DNA of 64,000 nt. Source: Actinoplanes auranticolor (GTDB lineage Bacteria > Actinomycetota > Actinomycetes > Mycobacteriales > Micromonosporaceae). Location: contig NZ_BOQL01000044.1 in assembly GCF_018332655.1 (NCBI RefSeq), positions 99,863-163,862 on the forward strand, written 5' to 3'. The first letter of the stretch is position 1. Each line of letters starts with the position of its first letter. Positions 33,020 through 41,120 of the stretch are shown here, one piece after another. The notes below the pieces were generated by a model. It searched no databases. It saw only the letters and a program-made list of their open reading frames with translations, and had not been told where the DNA came from. Both the position numbers and the translations under genes were made by a program.

Positions 33020-35236
33020 TCATGGCTGGCTGATGCCGGGCCGCGGCGGTGTCGCCATGTTCGCCCCGATGAAGAAGCTGGGGTGCGGGGGCTGGTTGTA
33101 GGCGGTGTTCTGCCAGGCGAGCGCGAGCCGGTACTGCGCGTCCTGGAGCAGGGTGGTGATCCGCCGGTCCGTGACAGTCGGCGTCGCGTAGATCCGCAGC
33201 GCGGTGTTGTCCGCGGTCGGCCAGATCACCTCCTCCCGCCAGTCGCCGAACAGGTCGCCGGAGAGCGACGGGGTCGACTTGGTGCCGTTGTTGGAGTGCA
33301 CGCCGGCCGCGGTCAGCAGCCGGGTGTCGCCCGAGGTGCCGTACTTGTCGATGTGCGTGCCGTCCAGCAGTTCCCGGACCGGGTCGCCGTCCCACCAGGC
33401 CAGGAAGTTCGCCGAGCCGGGCTTGCGGCTGGTGACCACGGCGCCGGTCGGGCCGCGGACCCCGTCGGCGGCCGACGACCAGGACTCGGCGCCCGCACTG
33501 CCGGACCAGATGTCGGCCGAGACGCCCCGGCCGTTGTCGCCGCCGGTCGGGGTCGACCAGAGCACCTGACCGGTACGGGCGTCGGCGAACCACGACGACG
33601 GCTTGCTGGCGTCCTCAGACACCTTGAACACCTCGAGGCCGGCCCGTGCCGGGTTGAGGTCGCCCACGTGTAGCGCGTCGCCGTGACCGTGGCCGGTGTT
33701 CCACAGCCTGGCCCCGTTGTCGTCGACGGCCAGCGAGCCGTAGACGATCTCATCGCGGCCGTCGGCGTCCACGTCGGCCACGGACAGCTGGTGGTTGCCC
33801 TGGCCCGCGGTCCCGGCGTTGGTCGAGCTGTTGCTGTCGAAGGTCCAGCGCCGGGTCAGTGCGCCGTTGCGGAAGTCCCAGGCCACGATCACCGAGCGGG
33901 TGTAGTAGCCGCGAGCCATGATCAGGCTGGGACGCTGTCCGTCGAGGTACGCGGTGCCGGCCAGGAAACGGTCGACGCGGTTGCCGTACGAGTCACCCCA
34001 GGAGGAGACCGTGCCGCGGGGAGGCTCGTAGTTGACCGTGGACAGCGCGGCGCCGGTGCGGCCGTCGAACATGGTCAGGAACTCCGGGCCGGCCAGCACG
34101 TAACCGCTGGAGTTGCGGTGGTCCGCCGTCGCGCTGCCGATCACCTGCCCGGTGCCGGACACGGTGGCGTCGGCGGTCTTCATGGCCACCTCGGCGTCGC
34201 CGTCCCCGTCGTAGTCGTAGACCTGGAACTGGGTGTAGTGCGCGCCGGCCCGGATGTTGCGGCCGAGGTTGATCCGCCACAGCCGCTGGCCGTTGAGCCG
34301 GTAGCCGTCGACGTAGACCGGGTCGGTGACACCGGACTGCGAGTTGTCCTTGGCGTTGAGCGGTTCCCACTTGAGCACGATCTCGAGCTGGCCGTCACCG
34401 TCGAGGTCACCGACGCTGGCGTCGTTGGCCGCGTACGCGGAGCCGTTCGGGTTCTGGATCGGCACGTCGAGATAGCCGTTGGCGAAGTTCAGCGCGGCAC
34501 CCGAGGCCGCCTGCTCCGCTCCCCCGACCACGGCCCGCACCGTGTACGCCGCCCCGGCCGCCGCCCCCGCGTCGAGATAGTTCGTCGAGGCGGTGATCGG
34601 GGTGGCGTTGACCTTGGTGGTGCCGCGGTAGACGTTGAAGCCCACGTCGGCCGGGTCGGCGGCCAGCCAGCGCCAGCTGACCAGGTTGCCGTTGCCGGAG
34701 CGGACGCTGATCAGCCCGCGGTCGAGGCGCTCCATCTGCCGCCCGCCCGCGTTGGCCGGCGGCGGTGAGGTGGCCGGGGGCGGCGTGCTCGCCGGGGGCG
34801 TGCCGGGCGGAGTGGTCGCCGGCGGGGTCGTGGTGGTGCCGCCGGTGCAGGCGACGCCGTTGAGGGTGAACGCCGTGGGATCGGTGTTGGCGCCGGTCCA
34901 GGCGCCGTTGAAGCCGAAGGAGGCGCTCGCGCCGGTGGCGATGGCCCCGTTGTAGCCGGCGTTGCGGACGCTCACGGCGGCGCCGGACTGGGTGACGGTG
35001 CCGCCCCAGAGCTGGCTGACGGTCTGGCCGGACGGGAAACTCCAGCCCAGGGTCCAGCCGTTCACGGGGTCGCCGAGGTTGGTCACCTCGACGGCCGCGC
35101 CGAAACCGCCCTGCCAGCTGTTGGTGACCGCGTAGGAGACCCGGCAACCGGCGGCCGCCGACGCGTTGACCGCCGTCAGCAACGCGGCACCGAGCGCCAC
35201 GACACCCAGGCCGGCGATCTTCGTGACCGCGCGCAT
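33020..35236 (-). CDS. Secreted CBM2-rhamnogalacturonan lyase (PL11-like)
   Basis: The 738-residue enzyme starts at ATG 35236 behind GAGGAG. Order: signal peptide (1-27), CBM2 cellulose-binding module (about 30-130, with WQGGFGAAVEVTNLGDPVNG), a Pro/Thr linker, then a PL11-type eight-bladed beta-propeller opening RQMERLDRGLISVRSGNGNL. The propeller carries repeated calcium-loop motifs GDLDGDGQLEIVLKWE and YDYDGDGDAEVAMKTADAT, plus DVDADGRDEIVYG. It should cut the rhamnogalacturonan I backbone of pectin while tethered to cellulose. A CebR-like box lies 30 bp upstream of the start. Confidence 0.92.
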   Translation of the reverse strand: MRAVTKIAGLGVVALGAALLTAVNASAAAGCRVSYAVTNSWQGGFGAAVEVTNLGDPVNGWTLGWSFPSGQTVSQLWGGTVTQSGAAVSVRNAGYNGAIATGASASFGFNGAWTGANTDPTAFTLNGVACTGGTTTTPPATTPPGTPPASTPPPATSPPPANAGGRQMERLDRGLISVRSGNGNLVSWRWLAADPADVGFNVYRGTTKVNATPITASTNYLDAGAAAGAAYTVRAVVGGAEQAASGAALNFANGYLDVPIQNPNGSAYAANDASVGDLDGDGQLEIVLKWEPLNAKDNSQSGVTDPVYVDGYRLNGQRLWRINLGRNIRAGAHYTQFQVYDYDGDGDAEVAMKTADATVSGTGQVIGSATADHRNSSGYVLAGPEFLTMFDGRTGAALSTVNYEPPRGTVSSWGDSYGNRVDRFLAGTAYLDGQRPSLIMARGYYTRSVIVAWDFRNGALTRRWTFDSNSSTNAGTAGQGNHQLSVADVDADGRDEIVYGSLAVDDNGARLWNTGHGHGDALHVGDLNPARAGLEVFKVSEDASKPSSWFADARTGQVLWSTPTGGDNGRGVSADIWSGSAGAESWSSAADGVRGPTGAVVTSRKPGSANFLAWWDGDPVRELLDGTHIDKYGTSGDTRLLTAAGVHSNNGTKSTPSLSGDLFGDWREEVIWPTADNTALRIYATPTVTDRRITTLLQDAQYRLALAWQNTAYNQPPHPSFFIGANMATPPRPGISQP

Positions 35237-35265
35237 GCTTGTCTCCTCGCAGTGAAACCTATCAA

Positions 35266-35281
35266 TTGGGAGCGCTCCCAA
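35266..35281. promoter_or_regulatory. CebR-like operator, site 1
   Basis: TTGGGAGCGCTCCCAA is a perfect 16-bp palindrome containing the 14-bp TGGGAGCGCTCCCA known as the CebR (LacI-family) operator for cellulose-utilisation genes in Streptomyces. It lies 30 bp upstream of the PL11 start. Confidence 0.8.
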
Positions 35282-35356
35282 GAGTGCCTCCCGGACACGC
35301 TCGCGTCAAGCCCCGGAAATCAACCGGAAATTAACCTTCGTGAATGGCACCCTGTT

Positions 35357-35371
35357 GTTGGGAGCGCTCCC
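35357..35371. promoter_or_regulatory. CebR-like operator, site 2
   Basis: A second exact TGGGAGCGCTCCCA lies 82 bp upstream of the SGNH hydrolase start and 76 bp from site 1. Between them the spacer has AT-rich stretches suited to divergent promoters. Confidence 0.8.
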
Positions 35372-35452
35372 ATGTCATGATGCCGGGAAATCCCTTTCGC
35401 GGTTCAGCGCGTGCTCGCGCGGAGCCGGGCGGCGCACCCCGAGGTGAATGCG

Positions 35453-36535
35453 ATGTCGAAGAAGAAACTCGCGGTCGCGCTGGCCGCGGCCGCTTTCGTG
35501 CCCATCGGCCTGCTCGCCGCGCCGGCCTCCGCCGCCGCCGGCTGCCAGGTCGGTTACACCGTGACCAGTCAATGGCAGGGCGGCTTCGGCGCTTCCGTCT
35601 CGGTCACCAATCTCGGCGACGCCGTGAACGGCTGGACCCTGGGCTGGAGCTTCCCGTCCGGCCAGACCGTGACCCAGCTGTGGAACGGCTCCGTCACCCA
35701 GTCCGGCGCCGCCGTGAGCGTCCGCAACGCGGGCTACAACGGCGCTCTGGCCACGGGCGCATCGACGTCGTTCGGCTTCAACGGCGCCTGGACCGGCAGC
35801 AACGCGGTGCCGACCGCGTTCACGCTCAACGGGGTCGCCTGCACCGGCGGGGTCACCACACCGCCCTCGACTCCCCCGCCTTCGACTCCCCCGCCTTCGA
35901 CTCCCCCGCCGGCGGGTACTCCGGTCAAGGTCATGGCGCTGGGTGACTCCATCACCGGCTCGCCCGGCTGCTGGCGGGCCCTGCTGTGGCAGCGGCTGCA
36001 GCAGGCCGGGCGGGCGTCCTCGGTGGACTTCGTCGGCACGCTGCCGGGACAGGGCTGCGGCTTCACCTACGACGGTGAGAACGAGGGCCACGGCGGCTTC
36101 CTGGCCACCAACGTCGCCGACCAGAACCAGCTGCCGGGCTGGCTGGCGGCGACCGACCCGGACGTCGTGATGATGCACTTCGGCACCAACGACGTCTGGA
36201 ACAACCGCTCCCCCGCCACGATCCTGGCGGCGTTCACCAAGCTGGTCGGCCAGATGCGCGCGTCCAACCCGGCGATGAAGATCCTGGTGGCCCAGATCCT
36301 GCCGATGACGCCCGGCAACTGCGCCGAGTGCACCCAGCGGGTGATCGACCTCAACGCGGCGATCCCGGCCTGGGCGGCGGCGACCAGCACGGCGGCCTCG
36401 CCGGTCACCGTGGTGGACCAGTGGACCGGCTTCAACACCGCGACCGACACCCCGGACGGCGTCCACCCCAACGACAGCGGCAACCGCAAGATCGCCGACC
36501 GCTGGTACCCGGCCCTGACGGCGGCCATCTCCTGA
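35453..36535 (+). CDS. Secreted CBM2-SGNH/GDSL esterase (CE3-like)
   Basis: The 360-residue protein starts at ATG 35453 after GAGGTGA. It has a signal peptide (to about residue 27), a CBM2 (about 30-130) nearly identical to that of the divergent PL11 enzyme, a PPSTP linker, and an SGNH hydrolase domain. Block I is VMALGDSITGSPGCW with the nucleophile Ser, block III MMHFGTNDVWN, block V DTPDGVHPNDSGNR with the Asp-His pair. The nearest relatives are cellulose-anchored acetylxylan/acetyl esterases. It probably deacetylates hemicellulose or pectin together with the lyase, under the same operator. Confidence 0.9.
   Translation: MSKKKLAVALAAAAFVPIGLLAAPASAAAGCQVGYTVTSQWQGGFGASVSVTNLGDAVNGWTLGWSFPSGQTVTQLWNGSVTQSGAAVSVRNAGYNGALATGASTSFGFNGAWTGSNAVPTAFTLNGVACTGGVTTPPSTPPPSTPPPSTPPPAGTPVKVMALGDSITGSPGCWRALLWQRLQQAGRASSVDFVGTLPGQGCGFTYDGENEGHGGFLATNVADQNQLPGWLAATDPDVVMMHFGTNDVWNNRSPATILAAFTKLVGQMRASNPAMKILVAQILPMTPGNCAECTQRVIDLNAAIPAWAAATSTAASPVTVVDQWTGFNTATDTPDGVHPNDSGNRKIADRWYPALTAAIS
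35867..35911 (+). repeat. 15-bp coding minisatellite in the CBM2-esterase linker
   Basis: TCGACTCCCCCGCCT is repeated three times in tandem (the last copy ends in G), encoding the S-T-P-P-P linker units. Copy-number change would alter linker length without frameshift. Confidence 0.85.
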
Positions 36536-36550
36536 CCCCGTCCCTTCAGC

Positions 36551-36585
36551 GGCGGCCCCGGACCGGGCGGAGGTCCGGGGCCGCC
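36551..36585. terminator. Strong bidirectional hairpin
   Basis: GGCGGCCCCGGACC (36551-36564) pairs perfectly over 14 bp with GGTCCGGGGCCGCC (36572-36585) around a 7-nt loop, between the convergent esterase and monooxygenase genes. Confidence 0.85.
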
Positions 36586-36591
36586 TCCCGC

Positions 36592-36921
36592 TCACCGGCC
36601 GGGTACGGCCATCTCGCCGAGCTCGGACCAGTCGTCCTGGTCGACCGTCTGACTGACGATCTTCGGAGTCGCGGCGAGATGCGGCGGCAGATCCCGCTGG
36701 GCCTGCTGGAAGTGCGCCGAGCCGACGTGCGCCGCCCCCGCCTCGCCGTCGCGGAACGCCTCCACCAGCACGTACTCGTGCGGGTTGTCGAGGCTGCGGG
36801 ACCAGTCGAACCACAGGCAGCCGGGCTCGGCCCGGGTCGCGGCGGTGAACGCGGCCGCGATCTCCGGCCAGCGGTCGGCGTCCTCTTCCCTGATCAGGAA
36901 CTTCGCGGTAATGAAGATCAT
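36592..36921 (-). CDS. ABM-domain (YgiN-like) monooxygenase
   Basis: The 109-residue protein is a dimeric alpha-beta barrel of the antibiotic-biosynthesis monooxygenase type: MIFITAKFLIREEDADRWPE, EPGCLWFDWSRSLDNPHEYV and LVEAFRDGEAGAAHVGSAHF. Such proteins oxidise quinols or aromatic compounds without cofactor, or act as degraders. GAGAGG precedes the ATG. It stands alone. Confidence 0.85.
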   Translation of the reverse strand: MIFITAKFLIREEDADRWPEIAAAFTAATRAEPGCLWFDWSRSLDNPHEYVLVEAFRDGEAGAAHVGSAHFQQAQRDLPPHLAATPKIVSQTVDQDDWSELGEMAVPGR

Positions 36922-37155
36922 CGGTGCCTGCCTCTCGTGCGTGCTCGCCGTGCCACCACCTGCTCATCCCATCCAACACCGCGACCCGCGCGGGGCGACG
37001 CGACAGGCGCGTGCAGATGGTGACAACGGCTCGCGCTGGGCCACTTCTCGCGCTTGACAGTGCGCCGCCGGCACCCGGAAGCTACGACCAGTCACGGACG
37101 GTGCACCACGGGCGCACCGCATTCCTGACGTCGCTCGAACCACGGGACGCTGAGC

Positions 37156-37587
37156 ATGGACATCGGGCAGGTCGCGCAGATCACGCTGGTCCTGCTGTCC
37201 CCGACCCTGGCCTTCGCGGCGTTCATCTACGTGCCCCGGGCGGTGCGCGCGGTGTGGCGCCGAGCCCACCCGGAGCCCGACCCCGGACCGCTGTCGCCGC
37301 CGATCGAAGAGGTCGTTGCGAACCTGCACCGCCTGCTGCACCAGCACGACGCCCTGCTGCACACCCCGGACGTGGCGCTGCGGGCCCGGCGCCTGAAAGC
37401 CCTCGAGGCGGCCATCACCGACAACGCCCTGGACGCGGCCCGGGCACTCGACGTGCCGGCGCCCGCCGCACCCGGGCCCACCGGCCTGCGACCGGCCACT
37501 CTCAGCCGGCTGCTGCGTGACCTGGCCGCCGCCGGGCTGGTGCTGCCCCGCGGCGTCGGCCTGGTGGACGGCGACCGGCTCACCTGA
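37156..37587 (+). CDS. Single-pass membrane protein of unknown function
   Basis: The 143-residue protein has one N-terminal membrane helix (about residues 5-27), a basic stop-transfer segment (RAVRAVWRRAHPEPD) and a helical cytoplasmic domain of about 95 residues ending in a winged-helix-like region (LSRLLRDLAAAGLVLPRGVG). No family recognised. It lies 41 bp upstream of smpB in the same direction; a functional link is not evident. The 234 bp before it hold no recognisable element. Confidence 0.6.
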   Translation: MDIGQVAQITLVLLSPTLAFAAFIYVPRAVRAVWRRAHPEPDPGPLSPPIEEVVANLHRLLHQHDALLHTPDVALRARRLKALEAAITDNALDAARALDVPAPAAPGPTGLRPATLSRLLRDLAAAGLVLPRGVGLVDGDRLT

Positions 37588-37628
37588 GGTGCCGACCGGG
37601 GCGGTGCCGGCCCGGCGCGTTTGCGAGG

Positions 37629-38159
37629 ATGGGAGCCGGAGCGGGGTACGGCGACAGCGAGGGGGCAACCACGGCCAGGGAGACCGGGCGCAAGGTCATC
37701 GCGACGAACAAGAAGGCGCGACACGACTACGCGGTCCTCAAGACGTACGAGGCCGGCCTGGTGCTGGCCGGCACCGAGGTGAAGTCGCTGCGCGCCGGGT
37801 ACGCCTCGATCGTCGACGCGTTCGCCCAGGAGCACGAGGGCGAGCTCATGCTCTACAACCTGCACATCGCCGAGTACGGCTTCGGCTCGTGGACCAACCA
37901 TGCGCCGCGCCGTACCCGCAAGCTGCTGCTGCACCGCCTGGAGATCGACCGGATCCTCGACAAGCTGCGCGAGCCCGGCAACACGCTGGTGCCGCTGTCG
38001 CTGTACTTCAACGAGGGCTGGGCCAAGGTCGAGCTGGCCCTGGCCCGGGGCAAGCGCGAGTACGACAAGCGCCAGGCCCTCGCCGAACGCGACGCCAACC
38101 GCGAGATCGCCCGGGCCATGGGCCGCCACCTCAAGGGCCGCACCAGCCGGGCCCGCTGA
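37629..38159 (+). CDS. smpB: SsrA-binding protein SmpB
   Basis: The product contains the whole SmpB OB-fold: KVIATNKKARHDYAVLKTYE, AGLVLAGTEVKSLRAGYASI, MLYNLHIAEYGFGS and the basic tail KREYDKRQALAERDANREIA with MGRHLKGRTSRAR. It binds tmRNA and rescues stalled ribosomes. ATG 37629 gives 176 residues with a 16-residue N-terminal extension lacking an RBS. GAGGGGG at 37659-37665 sits instead 5 nt before an in-frame ACG (37671), after which the normal SmpB N-terminus begins; initiation there is possible. No ssrA gene was seen in the window. Confidence 0.92.
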   Translation: MGAGAGYGDSEGATTARETGRKVIATNKKARHDYAVLKTYEAGLVLAGTEVKSLRAGYASIVDAFAQEHEGELMLYNLHIAEYGFGSWTNHAPRRTRKLLLHRLEIDRILDKLREPGNTLVPLSLYFNEGWAKVELALARGKREYDKRQALAERDANREIARAMGRHLKGRTSRAR

Positions 38160-38168
38160 GCGGGCCGC

Positions 38169-38480
38169 TCAGACCCGGACCAGGTGGGTCGGGCAGCAGA
38201 GGTTCCGCGCGGTGTGCATGCTGCGCCAGTAGGTGACCGGCACCGAACTCTGCAGACAACCCTCATGGAAGCAACGCACCCGCACCTTGGTCCCGTCCGG
38301 CACGTAATCGGTGCGGCCGGGATGGCGCCGGCAGGACGTGGTGGGCGTCAGCTCGTGCACGAAGTTGCGCCACTGACAGCCCTCCTCACCACAGACCGCC
38401 AGCTTCCCGCGCGGATAGGCGGGGTGCGGGCCGGGAACGGGCAGCAGCAGGGTCACCAGACCGAGCAGGGCAGAGCGCAT
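38169..38480 (-). CDS. Small Cys-rich exported or membrane-anchored protein
   Basis: The 103-residue protein starts at ATG 38480 behind GGAGGTGG. A short hydrophobic N-terminus (LLGLVTLLLPVPGP) precedes a Cys/His-rich body: CGEEGCQW, SCRRHPGRTDYVPDGTKV, CFHEGC and CCPTHLVRV. Seven Cys and several His in repeated C-x4-C or C-C-x2-H spacing suggest two small zinc-ribbon-like or disulfide-bonded modules. I know no family. It is convergent with smpB. Confidence 0.6.
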   Translation of the reverse strand: MRSALLGLVTLLLPVPGPHPAYPRGKLAVCGEEGCQWRNFVHELTPTTSCRRHPGRTDYVPDGTKVRVRCFHEGCLQSSVPVTYWRSMHTARNLCCPTHLVRV

Positions 38481-38537
38481 GTCGACCACCTCCGGGTGAC
38501 GGGCTCCACCTCGGACGGTACGCCGCCCCGCCGCTGG

Positions 38538-39260
38538 TCACAACGGCCGCTCGCCGGGCCGCAGCAGGGGCGATCCGGCCGTCTCGCCCGGCCGCGGCAG
38601 GGGCGCCTCAGCCCGCTCGACGGGCTGCGACAGGCGCAGCTCGGCCCGCTCGCCCGGGAACAGCTCAGCCACCTCGCCGGGCTACGGCAGCGGCAACTCG
38701 GCTTGCTCGCCAGGCTGCGACAGGCGCAGCTCGGCCGCCTCGCTGGGCTGCGGTGGCGACGGCTCGGCCGCCTCGCCGGGCTGGGGCAGGGGCAGCTCGG
38801 CCGCCTCGCCGGTGGCAGCTGGGGTCGCTGAGTGGCTCGGGGCGGGCCGCTCCGGACCGGTCGTGCGCGAATACCGGCCACGGCTGCGGGTCACCGGCAG
38901 CGGGACCAGCCGGATCGGCGCGGGCGGCTCGGCGATGCGGCCCGGCCCCCAGCGCACCCACACGGCCACGCGACCCGCGGCCGCCTCGGCCAGCAGCTTC
39001 TCCACCGTGCGCTTGCGGTCGGTGTGGTCGACCTCGACGACGATCGGGGGCGCGGCCGGCCGGGCCAGCGCCACGTCGACCACCGAGTGCTGCTTGTCCA
39101 TCGGCGGTGGCAGCCGCACCACGCTGGGCGCGCGCCGGTAGACCCGCCAGCCATGGGCCTGGCCCCAGGCCGCCACCTCGTCGATGATCCGGCCGGTGAC
39201 CTCGTCCTGGGTGAGGTCCGCGAAGGCCAGGTCGGCGAGCCGCTGCGCCAGGTCGTCCAT
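38538..39260 (-). CDS. PD-(D/E)xK-like protein with 11-residue repeats interrupted by in-frame TAG
   Basis: From ATG 39260 the frame encodes about 125 residues of a Uma2/restriction-like alpha-beta domain (SVVDVALARPAAPPIVVEVD followed by HTDRKRTVEKLL, fitting the D...E-x-D/K nuclease core). An acidic, Pro-rich tandem repeat with an 11-residue unit (GEAAELPLPQP) follows. TAG at 38684-38682 ends the normal product at 192 residues, exactly where the repeat predicts CAG (Gln). The same frame stays open for 47 more repeat-like codons to TGA 38538. So the tail was recently shortened by one substitution, or the codon is read through. Function of the core unproven. Confidence 0.6.
38540..38830 (-). 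repeat. 33-bp coding tandem repeat array
   Basis: About eight degenerate copies of a 33-bp unit (plus-strand form close to GGGCTGCGACAGGCGCAGCT plus CGGCCGCCTCGCC) run across the end of the nuclease-like gene and beyond its TAG. The period matches 11 codons. Confidence 0.8.
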
Positions 39261-39338
39261 CAGGGCAGATTAGCGGCACCGCCCGACACCCGATCCGGGA
39301 CCGGCCGGCCGGTGCACAGCGGACTCACCCCGGAGGTG

Positions 39339-39575
39339 TCAGGGCGGCGGCGGCCCCGCGGCGATCCCGGCCAGCGCGTCGGTGAGCAGCTGAGGCATCG
39401 CGACGGGCGGGTCGGCGCGCTGGAAGTGGGCCAGGGCGACGTTGTTCGCGGCCAGCACGACGGCGGCCACCAGGTGCGGATACATGTCCCTGCTCAGGTC
39501 GGTGCCGGTGCGCTCGGCAACGGTCTCGGCGACCTCCGCCTCGGCCGGCGCCCCGGCGCGCAGCAGGTCACCCCG
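39339..39575 (-). pseudogene. 5'-truncated TetR-family C-terminal domain
   Basis: Seventy-eight codons remain: RGDLLRAGAPAEAEVAETVA, ERTGTDLSRDMYPHLVAAVV, AHFQRADPPVAMPQLLTDAL and a final Gly/Pro tail. This is the C-terminal ligand domain of an AcrR/MftR-type TetR regulator; the HTH and start are missing. Upstream lies the promoter region of the next plus-strand gene. Confidence 0.7.
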
Positions 39576-39654
39576 CACGCAAGTTTCAGTCGGGGTCGAT
39601 CCGGGCGGCGCCGAAATCCGTACCGGTGAGCGGCACCGACATGGAGGTATCACC

Positions 39655-41097
39655 ATGCACGGAATCCCCGACGCCGGTTCCACCGACGGAGGGCCGGACC
39701 GGCACCCGCCGGACTGGCCGGCGCCCGGCACCCCGCTGGCGGGCGAGGAACCCACGGTGGAACTGCCGGTCGTCACCGAGGCCATGCTCGCCGCGGCGGC
39801 TCCGACCTCGTCCCCCGCCGCTCTCTCGCCGGCCCTGAACAAGTCCACCCGTCGCCGGCCTTCCCAGGCCCGGCGCTTCCCGGCGCTGGAACGGCGGGGC
39901 CCCCGCCCGGCCCGGCAGCCTGCCGCGCCGCCGCCCACGACGTTGGACGACCTCCTGACCGGGCCGACCCACCCGGCCGGCCCTACTGACCGGGCCTGGC
40001 TCGCCGGGCCGACCGACTCCGCCCACGCACCCGGCATCACAGGGACACCGAGTCCTGCCCACCTCGCCGGGCCAACCCGTCCCGCCCGCCCAACCGACCT
40101 CGCCGCAGCAACCAGCCCTACCGGGGCAACCGGTCCCGCCCGCCCAGCCGATCCGGCAGCAGCAGCCGGTCTCCCAGGAGCGACCGCCCCGGCCGGCCCG
40201 GACGACCTCGCCGGACCCGCCGAGTCGGCCTGTCCGGCCCGGCCGTTCGACACTGCCCGGACCGATCGCGGCGCCGGCCGTCTGGCCGGCGACGGTCAGT
40301 CCGAAACCCGCCCTGCCGACTCCGGCGACGGCGGCCGGCCGCCGACCGGCACCCAGCCCGCAGAGCCGGGTCGCGGCTGGCTGATCGGTGCCGGAATCGC
40401 CGCCGCCGCCCTGCTCCTGACCGGCGCCACCGTCGTCGCCCTGAGCCGCGACGGCGATCCGGGCACCTCCGGCTGGAGCGCGCCGGCCGCCGCGGCCGCG
40501 CCGCACACGGTGACCGCCGCGCTCGACGGGCGTACCAGTGCCGGTTTTGACCTCGTCGACGGCGCCGAGCGGGTCACCCTGCGGGCCGCCGACCTCGGCG
40601 GCGTCCTCTACCGGATCACCACGCCGGAGGCCGGTCCCGTGGTGCCGCGCACCGACGAGCGGGACGGCCGGGTCCGGCTGCGCCTCGACGGCGATGCCGA
40701 GGCCGTCGACATCACGCTGAACGCGGCCGTGCGCTGGGATCTGCGGATCGCCGGCGGTGCCGAGTCGTCCACCATCGATCTGAGTGCGGGGCGGGTCGGC
40801 GGGGTGGATCTGGCCGGTGGCGCGAGCCGGATCGCGTTGACGCTGCCGCGGCCGGACGGCACGCTCAGCGTCCGGATGAGTGGTGGGGTCAGGCTGTTCG
40901 ACGTGCACACCGCGGAACGGATTCCGGTGCGGGTGCGGGTCGGTCGGGGCGCCGGGCAGGTCACGCTCGACGGGCAGCAGCACGCCGGGGTGTCGGCCGG
41001 GCGGACCTTCACGCCGGAGAGTTGGGCCGCCGCGGTGGACCGGGTCGACGTTGATGCGGCCGCCGGGATGGCGGCGCTGACCGTCGCACCCTACTAG
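39655..41097 (+). CDS. Unrecognised membrane-anchored protein, paralogue of the 10.4 kb gene
   Basis: The 480-residue protein starts at ATG 39655 behind GGAGGT. A 240-residue cytoplasmic N-terminus of low complexity carries irregular repeats of the type LAGPT, PARPTDLA and SPTGATGPARPAD, followed by one membrane helix (GAGIAAAALLLTGATVVAL) and the roughly 190-residue domain shared with the 10383 gene (LYRITTPEAGPVVPRTDERD, ITLNAAVRWDLRIAGG, LSVRMSGGVRLFDVHT, GAGQVTLDGQQHAGV). Conserved extracellular domain and divergent intracellular linker suggest a surface structural or binding protein. Function unknown. Confidence 0.72.
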   Translation: MHGIPDAGSTDGGPDRHPPDWPAPGTPLAGEEPTVELPVVTEAMLAAAAPTSSPAALSPALNKSTRRRPSQARRFPALERRGPRPARQPAAPPPTTLDDLLTGPTHPAGPTDRAWLAGPTDSAHAPGITGTPSPAHLAGPTRPARPTDLAAATSPTGATGPARPADPAAAAGLPGATAPAGPDDLAGPAESACPARPFDTARTDRGAGRLAGDGQSETRPADSGDGGRPPTGTQPAEPGRGWLIGAGIAAAALLLTGATVVALSRDGDPGTSGWSAPAAAAAPHTVTAALDGRTSAGFDLVDGAERVTLRAADLGGVLYRITTPEAGPVVPRTDERDGRVRLRLDGDAEAVDITLNAAVRWDLRIAGGAESSTIDLSAGRVGGVDLAGGASRIALTLPRPDGTLSVRMSGGVRLFDVHTAERIPVRVRVGRGAGQVTLDGQQHAGVSAGRTFTPESWAAAVDRVDVDAAAGMAALTVAPY

Positions 41098-41120
41098 CCG
41101 GTAATGACAGGATGGCGGGC

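Noticed and set aside
38160..38540. ssrA (tmRNA) next to smpB
   Set aside because: No tRNA-Ala-like ends or tag reading frame ending in AA-stop could be found; the region encodes a small Cys-rich protein on the minus strand.
38540..38830. CRISPR-like array of 33-bp repeats
   Set aside because: Repeats are contiguous without spacers, have an 11-codon period and are read as protein; no cas gene nearby.
39586..39642. Short minus-strand frame MSVPLTGTDFGAARIDPD
   Set aside because: Eighteen residues, no RBS, overlaps the RBS region of the plus-strand gene at 39655; could be chance.
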